Positions 1 through 10,799 of a stretch of 38,500 nucleotides of DNA are shown here, one piece after another (the first letter of the stretch is position 1; each line of letters starts with the position of its first letter). This stretch comes from Neocallimastix lanati (nom. inval.) (lineage: Eukaryota > Neocallimastigomycota > Neocallimastigomycetes > Neocallimastigales > Neocallimastigaceae): positions 160,001 to 198,500 of the forward strand of contig JACVTC010000010.1 of NCBI GenBank assembly GCA_016946835.1. The letters are read 5' to 3'. A model generated the notes under the pieces. The model did not search any database. It worked only from the letters and a program-made list of their open reading frames with translations, and was not told where the DNA came from. Made by a program: the position numbers and the translations under genes.

Positions 1-429
1 TTAAAATATAACATTTTAATATTATTCATTGACATTTCATTATAAAACAATTACTTTTTTTTTACAATATAGAAACTAAGCTTAACTTCAAAACTAAAGT
101 TTCTAAAATAAAATTATAGAAATATTTGTGACTATAACATGTACACTTGTCCATCAAATTATGTATATAAAAAAGCAGATATTAATATTTAAACATTTAT
201 TAAAAGTTATATTTTCACTAATTTGGCTTATAGGAAATAGAAAATAAAATATTTCCTATTTATATATTTATTTATTATTTTATTGATTTATTTATTTTCT
301 TTTTATTAATTCTTTTTTCAAAAAGTCCACTTTTTATTTTATTTATATAATTTTTACTGTTATTTTAAGTTATCTAACTATTTTATTTAATATAATTTAC
401 TATGGTATTGAAAGTTTTCATTTGATTCT
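1..429. other. AT-rich spacer, no gene seen
   Basis: Low-complexity A/T sequence. A small 10-bp inverted repeat (230-239 with 250-259) is the only structure seen. No coding signal in either strand. Confidence 0.6.
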
Positions 430-642
430 TTAACCTACCTTTGATGTTGAAGGAATCTTCCTATATTATATTCAAGTTCACTTTCATTTTCTACTTGTCT
501 GTTTGTTTCAGGATGTCTTTTAGCAACATAACGAACCTATGATCTATAAAAGTCTATCATATCTTTTGCCATATCTGATATAATTTATCTTCCATTATCC
601 ATTATGATAACTTCTAGAACTCCATGTCCGACAAACATGTCT
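430..642 (-). pseudogene. Ty3/gypsy integrase core fragment
   Basis: Read on the minus strand this encodes a short piece of a retroviral-type integrase core. A segment reading HGVLEVIIMDNGR carries the second catalytic Asp in the family's usual DNG context. It is followed by ISDMAKDMIDFY, RYVAKRHPETN and QVENE, which contains the position of the catalytic Glu. At least two in-frame stops interrupt it: a TAA after DNGR where the family usually has Gln, and a TAG before VRYVAK where it usually has Trp. No RT, RNase H or LTR was found next to it, so it is an isolated dead fragment. It does not duplicate the pol remnant at 5510-7830 closely and appears to come from a different element. The family call is firm; the ends are approximate. 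Confidence 0.8.
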
Positions 643-1022
643 ATTAAATAAATAAAAAAAAAAGTTATAAAAGGATAAAAATAATAAATAAAATATAAAA
701 AAAAAAAAAAAAAAAAAAAAAAAGATAAGAAAAGAATTAAAAATAAATATTTAAATCTATTTAATAATAAAATTACATTTAAATATAATTAAAATATAAT
801 ATTTTATTACATTTAATAATATAAAATATAATTAAAATTATTATATTTAATAATAAAATAATAATTGTATTTGTATTACAATAATAATTATTTTTAAATA
901 ATATTATTAAATGAAAATTTTACTACATATTAATTAATTTCTAATGATCTTTATCTATAATTATTATAGTGTCTTTATGTTGTATCATTGTAACAAATAA
1001 TGAAATTATCTTTAATTAAAAA
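643..1022. other. AT-rich spacer with A-tract
   Basis: A/T-only low-complexity DNA with a poly-A run of about 27 bases near 697-723. No gene seen. Confidence 0.55.
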
Positions 1023-1190
1023 AATATTTACATAAATTAATTAATTGAATTTTTTAGACATTAATTTCGAAAAATACAATATAAGATAAAATATATATAT
1101 ATTACAAATATTTACATAAATTAATTAATTGAATTTTTTAGACATTAATTTCGAAAAATACAATATAAGATAAAATATATATATATTACA
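1023..1190. repeat. 84-bp exact tandem duplication
   Basis: Two head-to-tail copies, 1023-1106 and 1107-1190, are identical as far as I can read. The unit is AT-rich, contains ATTAATTTCG and ends in a short AT dinucleotide run. Non-coding in all frames. The lack of divergence suggests a recent duplication. Confidence 0.9.
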
Positions 1191-1413
1191 ATTGGAATCG
1201 TAATAAATATGACAAAAAGTTTATTTATTTTTCTATATATTTTTGGTAAATAATTATTGTGCTCTGTCCCCATATGATACATTACGTTACTTACGTTACT
1301 TTATTTTTAATTGAAGATACAATTTTTATGTTATTTAATATAATATTATATATATATATTAAAGAAATGATTAATATTTGATAAAATAATGAAATTATAT
1401 AATTATTTTTTAA

Positions 1414-1670
1414 TTATTTTTATTTTTGGTTTTATTTTTATTTTTATTTTTGGTTTTATTTTTATTTTTGGTTTTATTTTTATTTTTATTTTTGGTTTTA
1501 TTTTTATTTTTGGTTTTATTTTTATTTTTATTTTTGGTTTTATTTTTATTTTTGGTTTTATTTTTATTTTTATTTTTGGTTTTATTTTTATTTTTGGTTT
1601 TATTTTTATTTTTATTTTTGGTTTTATTTTTATTTTTGTTTTTATTTTTATTTTTATTTTTTTTTTATTT
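1414..1670. repeat. 42-bp higher-order T-rich minisatellite
   Basis: TTTTTATTTTTGG-type units in which successive GG dinucleotides alternate at 18 and 24 bp, giving a 42-bp period repeated about five times. It opens false reading frames of about 100 codons of only Phe, Ile, Leu, Val and Gly. These are by-products of a repeat whose period is a multiple of three, not genes. Confidence 0.85.
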
Positions 1671-2082
1671 TCATTTTTATCCTCTGTTTAAATATATAAA
1701 TGATCAAGTACCTTTGAAAATATTTAAATTATAAAATAATATAACACGAAGACTTATTGAAAAGAAACTAATAAATAAATAATAAAGCAATAATATTAGA
1801 ATAGTTTAATAATAAAATATTATAATATTTAAAAAAAAAAATTTAATATTTACATTAAATTAACTAGTACATATAGAACATTTACATTAAATATATTATT
1901 GTATTTAATATCTTTTTTGTTTTAATTATATTATTATTCTTTATAGAAATATTAATATATAGAACCTACCAAATAAAACATTTTTATTATTTTTATTTTA
2001 AGTTTTGTTATACAATTAAATTAGGTTTAATAAATTTTTTTTTATGTATTATTTATTTTATTCTATTTATTTATTTATATTC

Positions 2083-2133
<51 letters not shown>

Positions 2134-2508
2134 ATATATGTTTCTATTAAAAATTTTAAATTTTAGTGCTCAATACATCTATCATAAAATATATTAATAA
2201 AGTTGATATTAATATAACCTAAAACTATAATAAAATACATTTAAATATAAAATATAATATTTTAATTAAATTTATTTTTATTTTTAATTTTATATTTAAT
2301 ATAATTTAAAAAAAAAAAAAATCGCTATGTCCGTTTTTTTTTTTTTAATTAAAATTTTTTATTATTTTTCATATTTATCATCTTTATTTTTTGAAATAAA
2401 AGTAAATAAAATTATTTAATTCTCTGTTATTTTTTCATCATTTCTATCTTAAAAATTAAAAATAAAATATAAAAAATTTAAAATATTTTAATAATTGTTT
2501 GTTATTAA
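1671..2508. other. AT-rich spacer with long A-tract
   Basis: Low-complexity DNA, including a poly-A run of roughly 44 bases near 2087-2130. No coding signal recognised. Confidence 0.55.
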
Positions 2509-4500
2509 AATATTATTGAAAATAATATTGAAATGGTTAAATTATTAAAAAAATATATTAATAAAAATGATATCGTTTTAAAAGTTAGTGAAAAAGGTGA
2601 ATGTGAAAATAATCCACTTTTATGGACTTCTATTAAGAATAACATTGAAGATGTTAAATTATTAATAAATTATGCCAATAAAAATAATATTGTTTTGGAA
2701 ATAAATGAAACAAATAAATATGGAAATTATCCACTTCTATCTGCTATTAGTAAAAATAACATTGAAATGGTTCAATTATTAATAGCATATGCTAAAAAAA
2801 TTAACATTGTTTTGGAAATAAATGAAAAAAATGAAAAAAGAAATTATCCAGTTTTATTAGCCATTGGTACAAATAATTTTGAAATGGTTCAATTATTAAT
2901 AGATTATGCTAATAAAAATAAAATTATTTTGGAAATTAATGAAAAAAATGAATATGGAAATTATCCACTTTTATGGGCTACTGATAAAAATAATATTGAA
3001 ATAATTAAACTATTAATAGATTATGCTAACAAAAATAATATTGTTTTAGAAATTAATGATAAAACTGAAAATGGAGGATATCCACTTTTATTTGCTACTA
3101 TTAGAAATAATATTGAAATGGTTCAATTATTAATAGATTATGCCATTGAAAATAATATTATTTTGAAATTGAATGAAAAAACTGAAAAAAGAAATTATCC
3201 ACTTCTCTTTGCTACTATTGAAAATAATATTGAAATCGTTAAATTATTCCAATAAAAATAATTTTATTTTGGAATTAAATGAAAAAAGTATAGATGGTGA
3301 TAATCCAATATTTTCGGCAATAGATAATAATAACCTTGAAATGTTTAAATTATTAGTTGAATATTCAGTAGAAAAAAAAGTCAAGATAATCATCAATGAA
3401 AATGATATTGAAAAAATAATTTCAAAAAATTTAAAATTTGTACATTTAAAGAATGTTTCAGAAATTAATTCTGAATTCATAAAATTAATATATTTATACA
3501 AAATGAAAAATATAATTAAAGTAATATTTAGTGAAAATAGTTACTTTTTGAAAAAAATTATTGAATATTGTGATACTGACAAAAAGAAAAGAGAAAGAAC
3601 AGAAAAAGAAAACAAATTATTAAAAGAACAATTGGAAAAAGAAAGAACAGAAAAAGAAAACAAATTATTAAAAGAACAATTAGAAAATGAACGAATAGAA
3701 AAAGAAAACAAATTATTAAAAGAACAATTGGAAAATGAAAGAGTAGAACAAGAAAATAAATTATTAAAAGAACAATTGGAAAATGAAAGAATAGAAAAAG
3801 AAAACAAATTATTAAAAGAACAATTGGAAAATGAAAGAGTAGAATAAGAAAATAAATTATTAAAAGAACAATTGGAAAATGAAAGAGTAGAACAAGAAAA
3901 TAAATTATTAAAAGAACAATTGGAAAATGAAAAAATAGAAAAAGAAAACAAATTATTAAAAGAACAATTGGAAAATGAAAGAGTAGAACAAGAAAATAAA
4001 TTATTAAAAGAACAATTGGAAAATGAAAGAATAGAAAAAGAAAACAAATTATTAAAAGAACAATTGGAAAAAGAAAGAATTGAAAAAGAAAACAACTTAT
4101 TAAAAGAACAATTAGAAAAAGAAAGATTTGAAAATGAAAACAAATTATTAGAAGAACAATTGAAAAAAGAAAGAAAAAAAAAAGAAACAAAATTATTGAA
4201 AGAAGAATTAAAAAAAAAAAAAAAAAGGCAAGAACGAATAATTTAACGAATAGAAAAACTACTAAATGAGATGATAAGGATACATTTTTATACCAATGAA
4301 GGTCAACATAATAATATTGAAGAAGTAAAGAAATAAATTCATTATGGAATAGATATTAATGAAAAGAATTAAAATGGTGACACTTCATTGTTAATTGTAT
4401 GCAAAAATGGCAATATATAATTAATAAAATGTATATTAAATTATAAAGAAGTCATGGTTACAATTTCATAAAATGTATTATTAATAATATTATATAATTA
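2509..4500 (+). pseudogene. Broken ankyrin-repeat / coiled-coil protein gene
   Basis: Three parts are visible. First (2533-3400) come about seven degenerate ankyrin-type repeats of 39 residues, each with a core like NYPLLWAT..NNIEMVQLLIDYA. Second (3596-4240) is a charged coiled coil of 16-residue repeats (KENKLLKEQLENERIE). Third (4247-4480) are ankyrin-like repeats again (GIDINEKN, NGDTSLL, CKNGNI). Breaks: the first ATG (2533) lies inside the repeat motif NNIEMV and an in-frame TAA lies just upstream (2506-2508), so the true 5' end is missing. An 11-bp deletion relative to sister repeats, between 3248 and 3249, shifts the frame. A TAA at 3845-3847 replaces the CAA found in neighbouring copies. 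TAA 4244-4246 and four further in-frame TAAs break the tail. Ankyrin proteins are protein-binding scaffolds; the role of this one is unknown. A correctly spliced gene is unlikely, because the breaks fall inside repeats. Confidence 0.75.
3596..4200 (+). repeat. 48-bp coding minisatellite (coiled coil)
   Basis: About twelve tandem copies of a 48-bp unit encoding a 16-residue heptad-like repeat rich in Glu, Lys, Asn and Leu. Copies alternate between variants with IEKENK and VEQENK. The antisense strand is also open here in two frames, purely because the unit is a multiple of three. Confidence 0.85.
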
Positions 4501-4716
4501 TGATAATAAGAAAATATGAATAAATAATTCAATGAATACTATACTTTAAATCAAAATTCATATACCTAATATATTAGATTATAAAAAATATTTTCATTTT
4601 TTATATTGGGAATATTGGGTATATCAATTAAAAGAATTCATAATTTAAATTTAAAATGTTATATATATATAAACTTAGAAGAAAAATTTTATTAACATTA
4701 TTATTTTAAATAGCCA

Positions 4717-4767
<51 letters not shown>

Positions 4768-5510
4768 CATCTTTTTTTTATTGTTTAATTAACAAATATA
4801 TATATATATAATTTTTAAAATGTAAATTTTTATAATGAAATATATATAAAAATTTTTTTCTATTTTAAACTTCTATGAAATAGTAAAATAAATTTAATTA
4901 AAAAAAAAAAAAATAAAAAATAAAATAAAAAATAAAACTGAAATTAGAGTATATAAATACAAATAAATTATATTTTTTACTAGAGTATTACGGTTCATAT
5001 TTATTTTAATAGATTAATACTTACAAAAATAGAATACACAACTAAAATATTTTTATGTTAATTCTTTGTATTTATTTATTATTCATAAAACATATTAAAT
5101 TATAATATTGTATAATTAACTGATTATTATAAGAATTATTCATATATTATTATTATATAAAGAAAAATTAGTATTAAAAATTATCATTCATAAAGAAGAT
5201 ATTCTTTGAAAACTAACTAAAACTTTACATGTTTTTATATATATTTTTTCTTATAAAATTAAAGTTTGTTAAGCCTAACTAATATCTTTCTAAACTTATT
5301 ATTAATAGCATTAATAAAAATCATTTTCAAAAAAAATTCGAAATAAATAATATAGTTGTTATTTTATAATTATAAATGATGACTATATATTATTAAATAT
5401 CTAGATATTTATTACTATTTTAATATTAATGGTATAAGAACAAAATCTATCTAAAATTTTTAACATGATTAGGTAAATTTTTAATAATTAAAAAATCGCA
5501 AGAGATGTTT
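4501..5510. other. AT-rich spacer with A-tract
   Basis: Low-complexity DNA with a poly-A run of about 40 bases near 4722-4761 and several TA dinucleotide runs. No gene recognised on either strand. Confidence 0.5.
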
Positions 5511-7830
5511 TTAAATTGACAATGCATTTTTAATATTAGATACAGCTTCCATTACCCACTGGTAATGAGACATAAACTTTTCTAGTATCACTTCATCTGA
5601 AGATTTATAAAGTCCCTTCGTTAGCTGAACAGCTATGTCAAAAGGTTGTTGGTCTTCCCTTCCATAAACTAGTTCAAAACTGGAACGAATCATAACTGAA
5701 TTTTTTCGTTGTTCGTAAAGCCCAAAGTGTGGATGGAAGAATTTCATCCCACTCTTTATGTTTTTTACCTAAAAATTGTAGTAACTTCCAGATTTCTTAA
5801 GTTCTGTTTTCTACTAAACCATTATTTTCATAATTGTGAGGAGAGACAAATTATGCATAAGTGTCATATAAATCAAAGAATATTTTCGTCATATCTGTAG
5901 TGAATTGAGGACCATTATCAATAGTAATCACTTGCGGTACAGTCTAGAGAAAAACATTGATTAAAAATTATATATGACATCTTTAGAGGTAATATTTCAG
6001 TTGATTCTACTTCAATCCACTTAGTGAAGCAATCAACTGCAACAATAATATTCTGATTATTATTTTTAGTTTTTTCCAAAAGTCCAATAATATATAATCC
6101 TTGATGAGTAAAGGATCCTTCTATTTTAGTTGGAATTGTTTCAGTTGATTCTGGATTTGGTTGTAATTTATTTAATTGGCATTTTTTAAATTTATTTACC
6201 ATTCTTTATATATCATTCACCATATCGTTCCAATGATAACTTTTCCTTAAACATTAATATTCCTCATAGTAACTTTTATGACCAATGTTATGAACTTCTA
6301 AAATTAATTTCAATTTTGTCCTCGTGTCAATAATCAACTTCCTATAATTATTGTCATCAATAAAGTAATCAATTCCATCAATAGTAGTAAATTTTTCTTT
6401 GAAGGAATTTTTTGATTATTTTTGAATGTAAATTTCATATTTGTCTTTAACAATCTTGGTAAAAAAAAAAAAAGATAATTTTCTCATCCTCATTCTTCAT
6501 TCTTGATAAGACGTCAACAACCACATTCTTTTTTTTCCTGTTTCATAAAAAAGGCCTATTCCTAAAAATACTTACTGTTAAGTACCATCTTGTATGTCAA
6601 ACACTTTGCCATTCTTTATTCCTGAATTGACTAATTAATAGTCTATTGTCTGTATATATTATAGTAAGTATACCATTATATATGATTTTAATTTATTAGT
6701 ACAATAAATCACAACAGCACCTTCTAGGTCAGTAATTTCATAGGTTTTTCTCTGATATAGTTAAACTTCTAATAATATAATGTATCGGATGCTCTTTTCC
6801 CTAGTTATCATCCTATTGTAGTAATACACTACCTTTACTGTCATAGAATGCATCAGTTCTAATAATAAATTCTTTATCGAATCTAGGAAAACTTAATATT
6901 GGAGTATTTATCAACTTTTCTTTAATTAAAAGTGTAGAGTAGGTTTCTATGATTGGAAAGAACTTTAATAGTTTTCTTATCACCTTCTAAATAATACTTC
7001 CAAGTTTTAAAAGTAGTCTTAATAGCAAATGAGCAGAAGTAAATGAATGTTTAAGAAGTTCAAAGGAGTCATTAACTTCTTTTATTCATATAAAAAGTAA
7101 CATTTTTTTCTTGTAAGATTATTAATAGGATAAGCTATTTTAGCAGAACTTTTTAAAATATGTTTGTAGTAATTGGATAAGCCAAGAAATGATTGAGCTT
7201 CCTTAACTGTGATTGGAGCGGGCCAATCTAGAATAGATGAAACTTTTTTTTAATATCCATCTTAAGACCTTCGGAAGATACATAGCATTGAAGAAATTTA
7301 ACTTCGGACTTATAAAACTCACAGTTTTCAAGTTTAAAATGTAGATGAAATTTCTTGAGTTGTAATAGAACTTTTTTTGTATTCATCTCCTGACTTGATT
7401 CGAATTTGGAAGCAGATTTCAAATCAAGCTTTGCTTTGAATAATACTTATGACCGGAAGTTTTATTAAAAATGACCACTGTTAAAAGCATTAGATAACTG
7501 TTTCTAATGGTGATTTTGTTAAGTTTCTTAATATCAATGCACAGTCGTAATTTGTCATTATCTTTTAAGGCAAATAAAACTGGATAACCATCCGAGAGAT
7601 TTCGATGGAATAATAAAACCAAATTTTAAACTTTCATTAATAGTTTTTTCTTAAACTATTTCTTCTTGAATAATAAGTGGGTAGATTGCATTGTAATATA
7701 GCTTAGAATTAGGATTAAGTTCATTAGTACAATCAAAACTAGAATGAGGAGGTAAAATTTCAGCCTCTTCTTCACTAAATATATTAGAGAAATCTTGGGT
7801 AAATTACTGGAAGTTTTTGATTAGGAGCAT
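5510..7830 (-). pseudogene. Decayed Ty3/gypsy retrotransposon pol (RT-RNase H-integrase)
   Basis: On the minus strand the domains follow gypsy order. RT start is near 7815 (FSNIFSEEEAEILPPHSS, then GYPVLFALKDNDKLRLCID and KKLNKITIRNSY). RT continues to LKSA and RIKSGDEY near 7385 and then jumps to KKVLLQLKKF and LENCEF, so about 70 residues including the YxDD catalytic box are deleted. Next are ILDWPAPITVKEAQSFLGL (thumb/connection, about 7230-7100), rearranged RNase H pieces (about 7080-6600), KNVVVDVLSRM (about 6530), an integrase zinc region (HNIGH ... FKKCQLNK, with Phe where the first Cys of CxxC should be), the core (VAVDCFTKWIEV; VITIDNGPQFTTDM; NGLVENRT, so all three acidic residues are visible), and the integrase C-terminus (KNSVMIRSSFELVYGRE, 5511-5747). 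Many stops and frameshifts. The element is dead. Confidence 0.9.
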
Positions 7831-8330
7831 CAATATCATCAATATTTGGAGTGGATAGAAATAAATTCTTCAATAATGAAAAAGAAATAAAAGAATTATC
7901 ATTCAAAGAATTATTAGAAATGTATGAAATGGAGTTGACTGTTTTTGAAAAGATAGAATTAGAAACATCAGGAGTAAGACAAAGTGAAGTAGAACAAATA
8001 AAAGTAGAAGCAGGAACAAAATTAACAGAGGTTAAAGAATTCTAATTAACTAATGAAGAACCCAAAAAAAAAAAAAATAGTTTATTGCAGAAAATAACAT
8101 GAAAGTCCTTAAAGTAAGGAAAACAAGAAATTTGGAACAAAAAATTTTAGGAAACCGAGGATCCAAGAGAACCAAAAAAACAGAGTGTTTAAAAAACTAA
8201 AAAGTTGGAGATCCTAAATCCTTAAGAAAATAAACTTCCTTAAAACCAGAGAATAATCAGAATTTTAACAACCAAACGAGAAGATTATATCAAAGCACTT
8301 CTTATAATGATCTAAGTGTTTTTATTATAG
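7831..8330 (-). other. Possible protease/spacer remnant of the gypsy element
   Basis: Directly upstream of the RT on the minus strand, 7830-8045 can be read as about 70 Ser/Asn/Leu-rich codons without a stop. This is like the variable linker that precedes RT in gypsy polyproteins, but no DTG/DSG protease motif is visible. A 64-codon plus-strand ORF over the same bases (7851-8045) is probably its shadow. 8050-8330 has somewhat higher GC but I recognise nothing in it. Confidence 0.3.
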
Positions 8331-8829
8331 CAAAATATTATAATAAATACCCAAAAACTGTAATACGAAAGTTTTTTTTTTTTTCATTTTACTTTATATT
8401 TTTTTTTATTTATTTTATTTATTAAATTTATTATAATACTATAAGTTGTAAGTATTGATATAGTATTAATATTTATTAAAAAATGATTTATTTAATTTTA
8501 ATAAAAAAGGAACTGATAGCAATAAGAATATAAAAGAATAAATTTTATTTAATTAAACGTAAGAATTATCAAGAAATTTTTAGTAATTTTTTGAACTATA
8601 AGGAAACTTCTGGATATTTGAAAATAAAATTATAAAATAATATTAATAATAATAGGTATAAATCGAATTTTAGGTAGTTTGATTCGTGATAATAGCTTCT
8701 ATCAACTATACCAGTAAAAATTTTATGTAAAAGATTAAGTAAAATAAAAAATAATAAAAAGATAAAAAATAAAAAATTTTAATTAATCAAAGAAAATTTA
8801 ATGTAATAAAGAATAAAAATAAGTTCAAG
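8331..8829. other. AT-rich spacer, no gene seen
   Basis: A/T-rich DNA between the gypsy remnant and the LINE mosaic. A more complex stretch near 8660-8725 could be the upstream (LTR or leader) part of the gypsy element, but I could not pair it with a second LTR. Confidence 0.4.
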
Positions 8830-9420
8830 AGTTAAAAAAAATTCGGTGTGATGTATACTACGAGTAGTAACATGATCACTAATTAAATCTAAAATAATAA
8901 AGTAAAGAAGTAACATCTTTAAAATAGATAGTGTGGTATCCACTAAATTCTCCCTTGAACCACAAGAAAGATCATCAAAAGTTGAATTATTTACTATAGG
9001 TTCTGTGTTCGGAACTGTGCTATTAATTAATGTGTATTAATGAGAATTAACAGGACTTCTAACTGCGCTATTCCTTTGCCATATCGGTACGACGTCGGCA
9101 CTCTTGGTAATGAAAGTGTTTTTGCTAAACCTCTCAAAAAGTAATTCAAGAGAGCTACTGATGATTAATATTGTTTTAGCAAGATATTCCGCAAGCCCCA
9201 CAATATACGGAACAGCAGACCCCTGTGAACTTTTTAGGAATTGTTCACTTAAATGTCTCTGTTCCCTAGTATCGAGTTGTAGCTCATCTAAAGTTGAAAT
9301 TCCCCCAAGAAGGAATGTCTAAATATACCTGTTTATGAAATTTTCATATTCTAAAATATTAGAATAAGAAGGAAGTAAGGAAAGATTCCTTACTTTATTG
9401 GCAAATATAATGCTTTGCTA
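8830..9420 (-). pseudogene. LINE ORF2 C-terminal fragment (copy A)
   Basis: Minus-strand reading gives NKVRNLSLLPSYSN, then TFLLGGISTLDELQLDTREQ, then the hydrophobic stretch GLAEYLAKTILIISSSLELL, and a Ser/Asn/Thr-rich tail with NTEPIVNNSTFDDL. The first half aligns by eye with the C-terminal part of the zinc-knuckle fragment at 9841-10293, and the hydrophobic part aligns with 20126-20407, so it belongs to the same non-LTR retrotransposon family. In-frame stops occur near 9318 and 9038. It has no RT or zinc knuckle of its own and abuts an oppositely oriented RT fragment at about 9430. Confidence 0.7.
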
Positions 9421-9436
9421 ATAATATATGATTGAA

Positions 9437-9837
9437 TAAAAGATCTTTTAAAATTTGTCAAAGAAGAAAAATTTAAAGGCAAATTCACTTATGTAGCTTT
9501 TCTTGATCTGAAAAAAGCCTACAACTCTCTTCCCATTTTTAACATTCTTATAAAAATCTTTCACCTTGGTATCCGTGACAAATGTTTTGATTTCATTTCT
9601 AATCTCTATCTTACTTCTAAAACTAGAGCTCGTTACCTTGACATGTTATCAGATGAATTTCCTATTCATCATGGTGTTAAGACAAGGTTGCCTGTTATCA
9701 CCTATTTTGTTTAATTTATTCATTAATTTTATTTTAAACAATTGTGATAAATATGGTGTTAGTATTGGTAATAAAAAATGTTGTGGTGGTCTTTTTGCTG
9801 ATGATATTGTTCTCATAGCGCCTAGTGAAAGAAAAAT
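9437..9837 (+). pseudogene. LINE reverse transcriptase fragment, plus orientation
   Basis: Encodes the palm of a non-LTR reverse transcriptase: FVKEEKFKGKFTYVAFLDLK with KAYNSLPI (motif with the first catalytic Asp), LGIRDKCFDFISNLYLTSK, then after one frameshift RQGCLLSPILFNLFINFIL and GGLFADDIVLIAPS (FADD catalytic box). It stops abruptly at about 9837, where sequence of the same family in the opposite orientation begins. Catalytic motifs are present, but the frameshift and the lack of thumb and endonuclease make it non-functional. It resembles the minus-strand RT at 21490-22750 closely enough to be the same family. Confidence 0.85.
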
Positions 9838-9840
9838 GAA

Positions 9841-10293
9841 GCCCACAATTTTTGGAACAGGTGACTCAGATGAACCTTTGAAAAGTAGTTCATTTAATTG
9901 TCTCTATTCCCCACTATCGAAATGTAGCTCATTTAAAACTAAAGTCCCACCAAGAAGGAACAAGTATATATAATGATTGATATAATCTTCAAAATTAGAA
10001 ATAGAATCATAGGAAGAAAGAGGATTAAACGTTCTAATCTTCCTAAGGAATAAAACATAGAGATCATCGATGAAATTTAAAGAATTCCATCTAAAAGATG
10101 CAAGAGCATCGCATTTAAAAATCCAATGTTCATAAGATTGTTTATCTTCGCCACAACAGGGACAAGACTTGGGACAATCTTCTGAAACTCTACCCATTCT
10201 AATAGCAATAGTAGTGTTGTATTTATAACCACAGCGTAAACGTATAATCCACGAAAACCCTAAGTTGAATTGGGGATATTTTAAGCTAAGCAT
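9841..10293 (-). pseudogene. LINE zinc-knuckle fragment (copy C)
   Basis: A 129-codon open stretch (9904-10293) carries YPQFNLGFSWIIRLRCGYKY followed by a C-x2-C-x8-H-x4-C knuckle (CPCC...HWIFKC), typical of the region after RT in many non-LTR elements. It then reads LLGGTLVLNELHFDSGE, a stop, and RQLNELLFKGSSE to about 9841. No RT lies upstream in this orientation: low-complexity DNA starts at about 10294, so the copy is 5' truncated. It meets the plus-strand RT fragment head-on at about 9838. Confidence 0.85.
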
Positions 10294-10799
10294 AATTAAT
10301 TAATATATTAAAAACAAATACAAAAAAACATTAATAATAAATAAAAAATGTAAATTAAATATGAAAAAGTTATAAATAAAAAACGTAAATTAAATATGAA
10401 AAAATTATAAATAAAAAACATTTATTAAATATGAATAAAATTTACCAAATTTTATTTTAAAAGTAAATATAGAAGCAATTATAAATAATAATAAATAAAA
10501 AATTTTAAATATGTAACAATTTTTTTTTTTTTATAAAAATTTATTTTTATTTATTGTATTAAAAAATTTACATTTATTTAAAACTATAAAAAAATATAAA
10601 ATTATAAATTAAAATAAAAAAATATAAATAATATTATTTTTTATTTATATTTTTTTTTTTTTTATATTTTTTAAAAAGTATATTTCTTGTTATTAAAATC
10701 TAATTTAATTTTTATTAATATTTATAATAATGAAAAAAATAATAAAAAATTCTATAATTATATTTTTAGTGATTGAATATTATACATGGATCGCTTTGC
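10294..10799. other. AT-rich 3' flank of the xylanase gene
   Basis: Low-complexity DNA between the LINE remnant and the xylanase stop codon. About 10325-10440 holds two to three imperfect copies of a roughly 43-bp unit with GTAAATTAAATATGAAAAA. The xylanase polyadenylation site must lie near its right end, but A-rich sequence makes any AATAAA call meaningless. Confidence 0.5.

Noticed and set aside
1389-1734. Two 100-codon plus-strand ORFs
   Set aside because: Both read a 42-bp T-rich minisatellite.
3541-4190. Two antisense ORFs of about 200 codons
   Set aside because: Shadows of the 48-bp coiled-coil repeat.
2509-4500. TAA read as Gln (ciliate-type code)
   Set aside because: All stops in the ankyrin gene tail before the final TGA are TAA, but the intact genes in the same window use CAA for Gln and end at TAA; the 11-bp frameshift also shows a pseudogene.
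7851-8045. 64-codon plus-strand ORF
   Set aside because: Lies opposite the expected upstream part of the gypsy pol; no recognisable domain.
9437-10293. Twin-priming origin of the inverted LINE RT
   Set aside because: In twin priming the inverted part lies at the 5' side of the direct 3' part; here the order does not match in either orientation.
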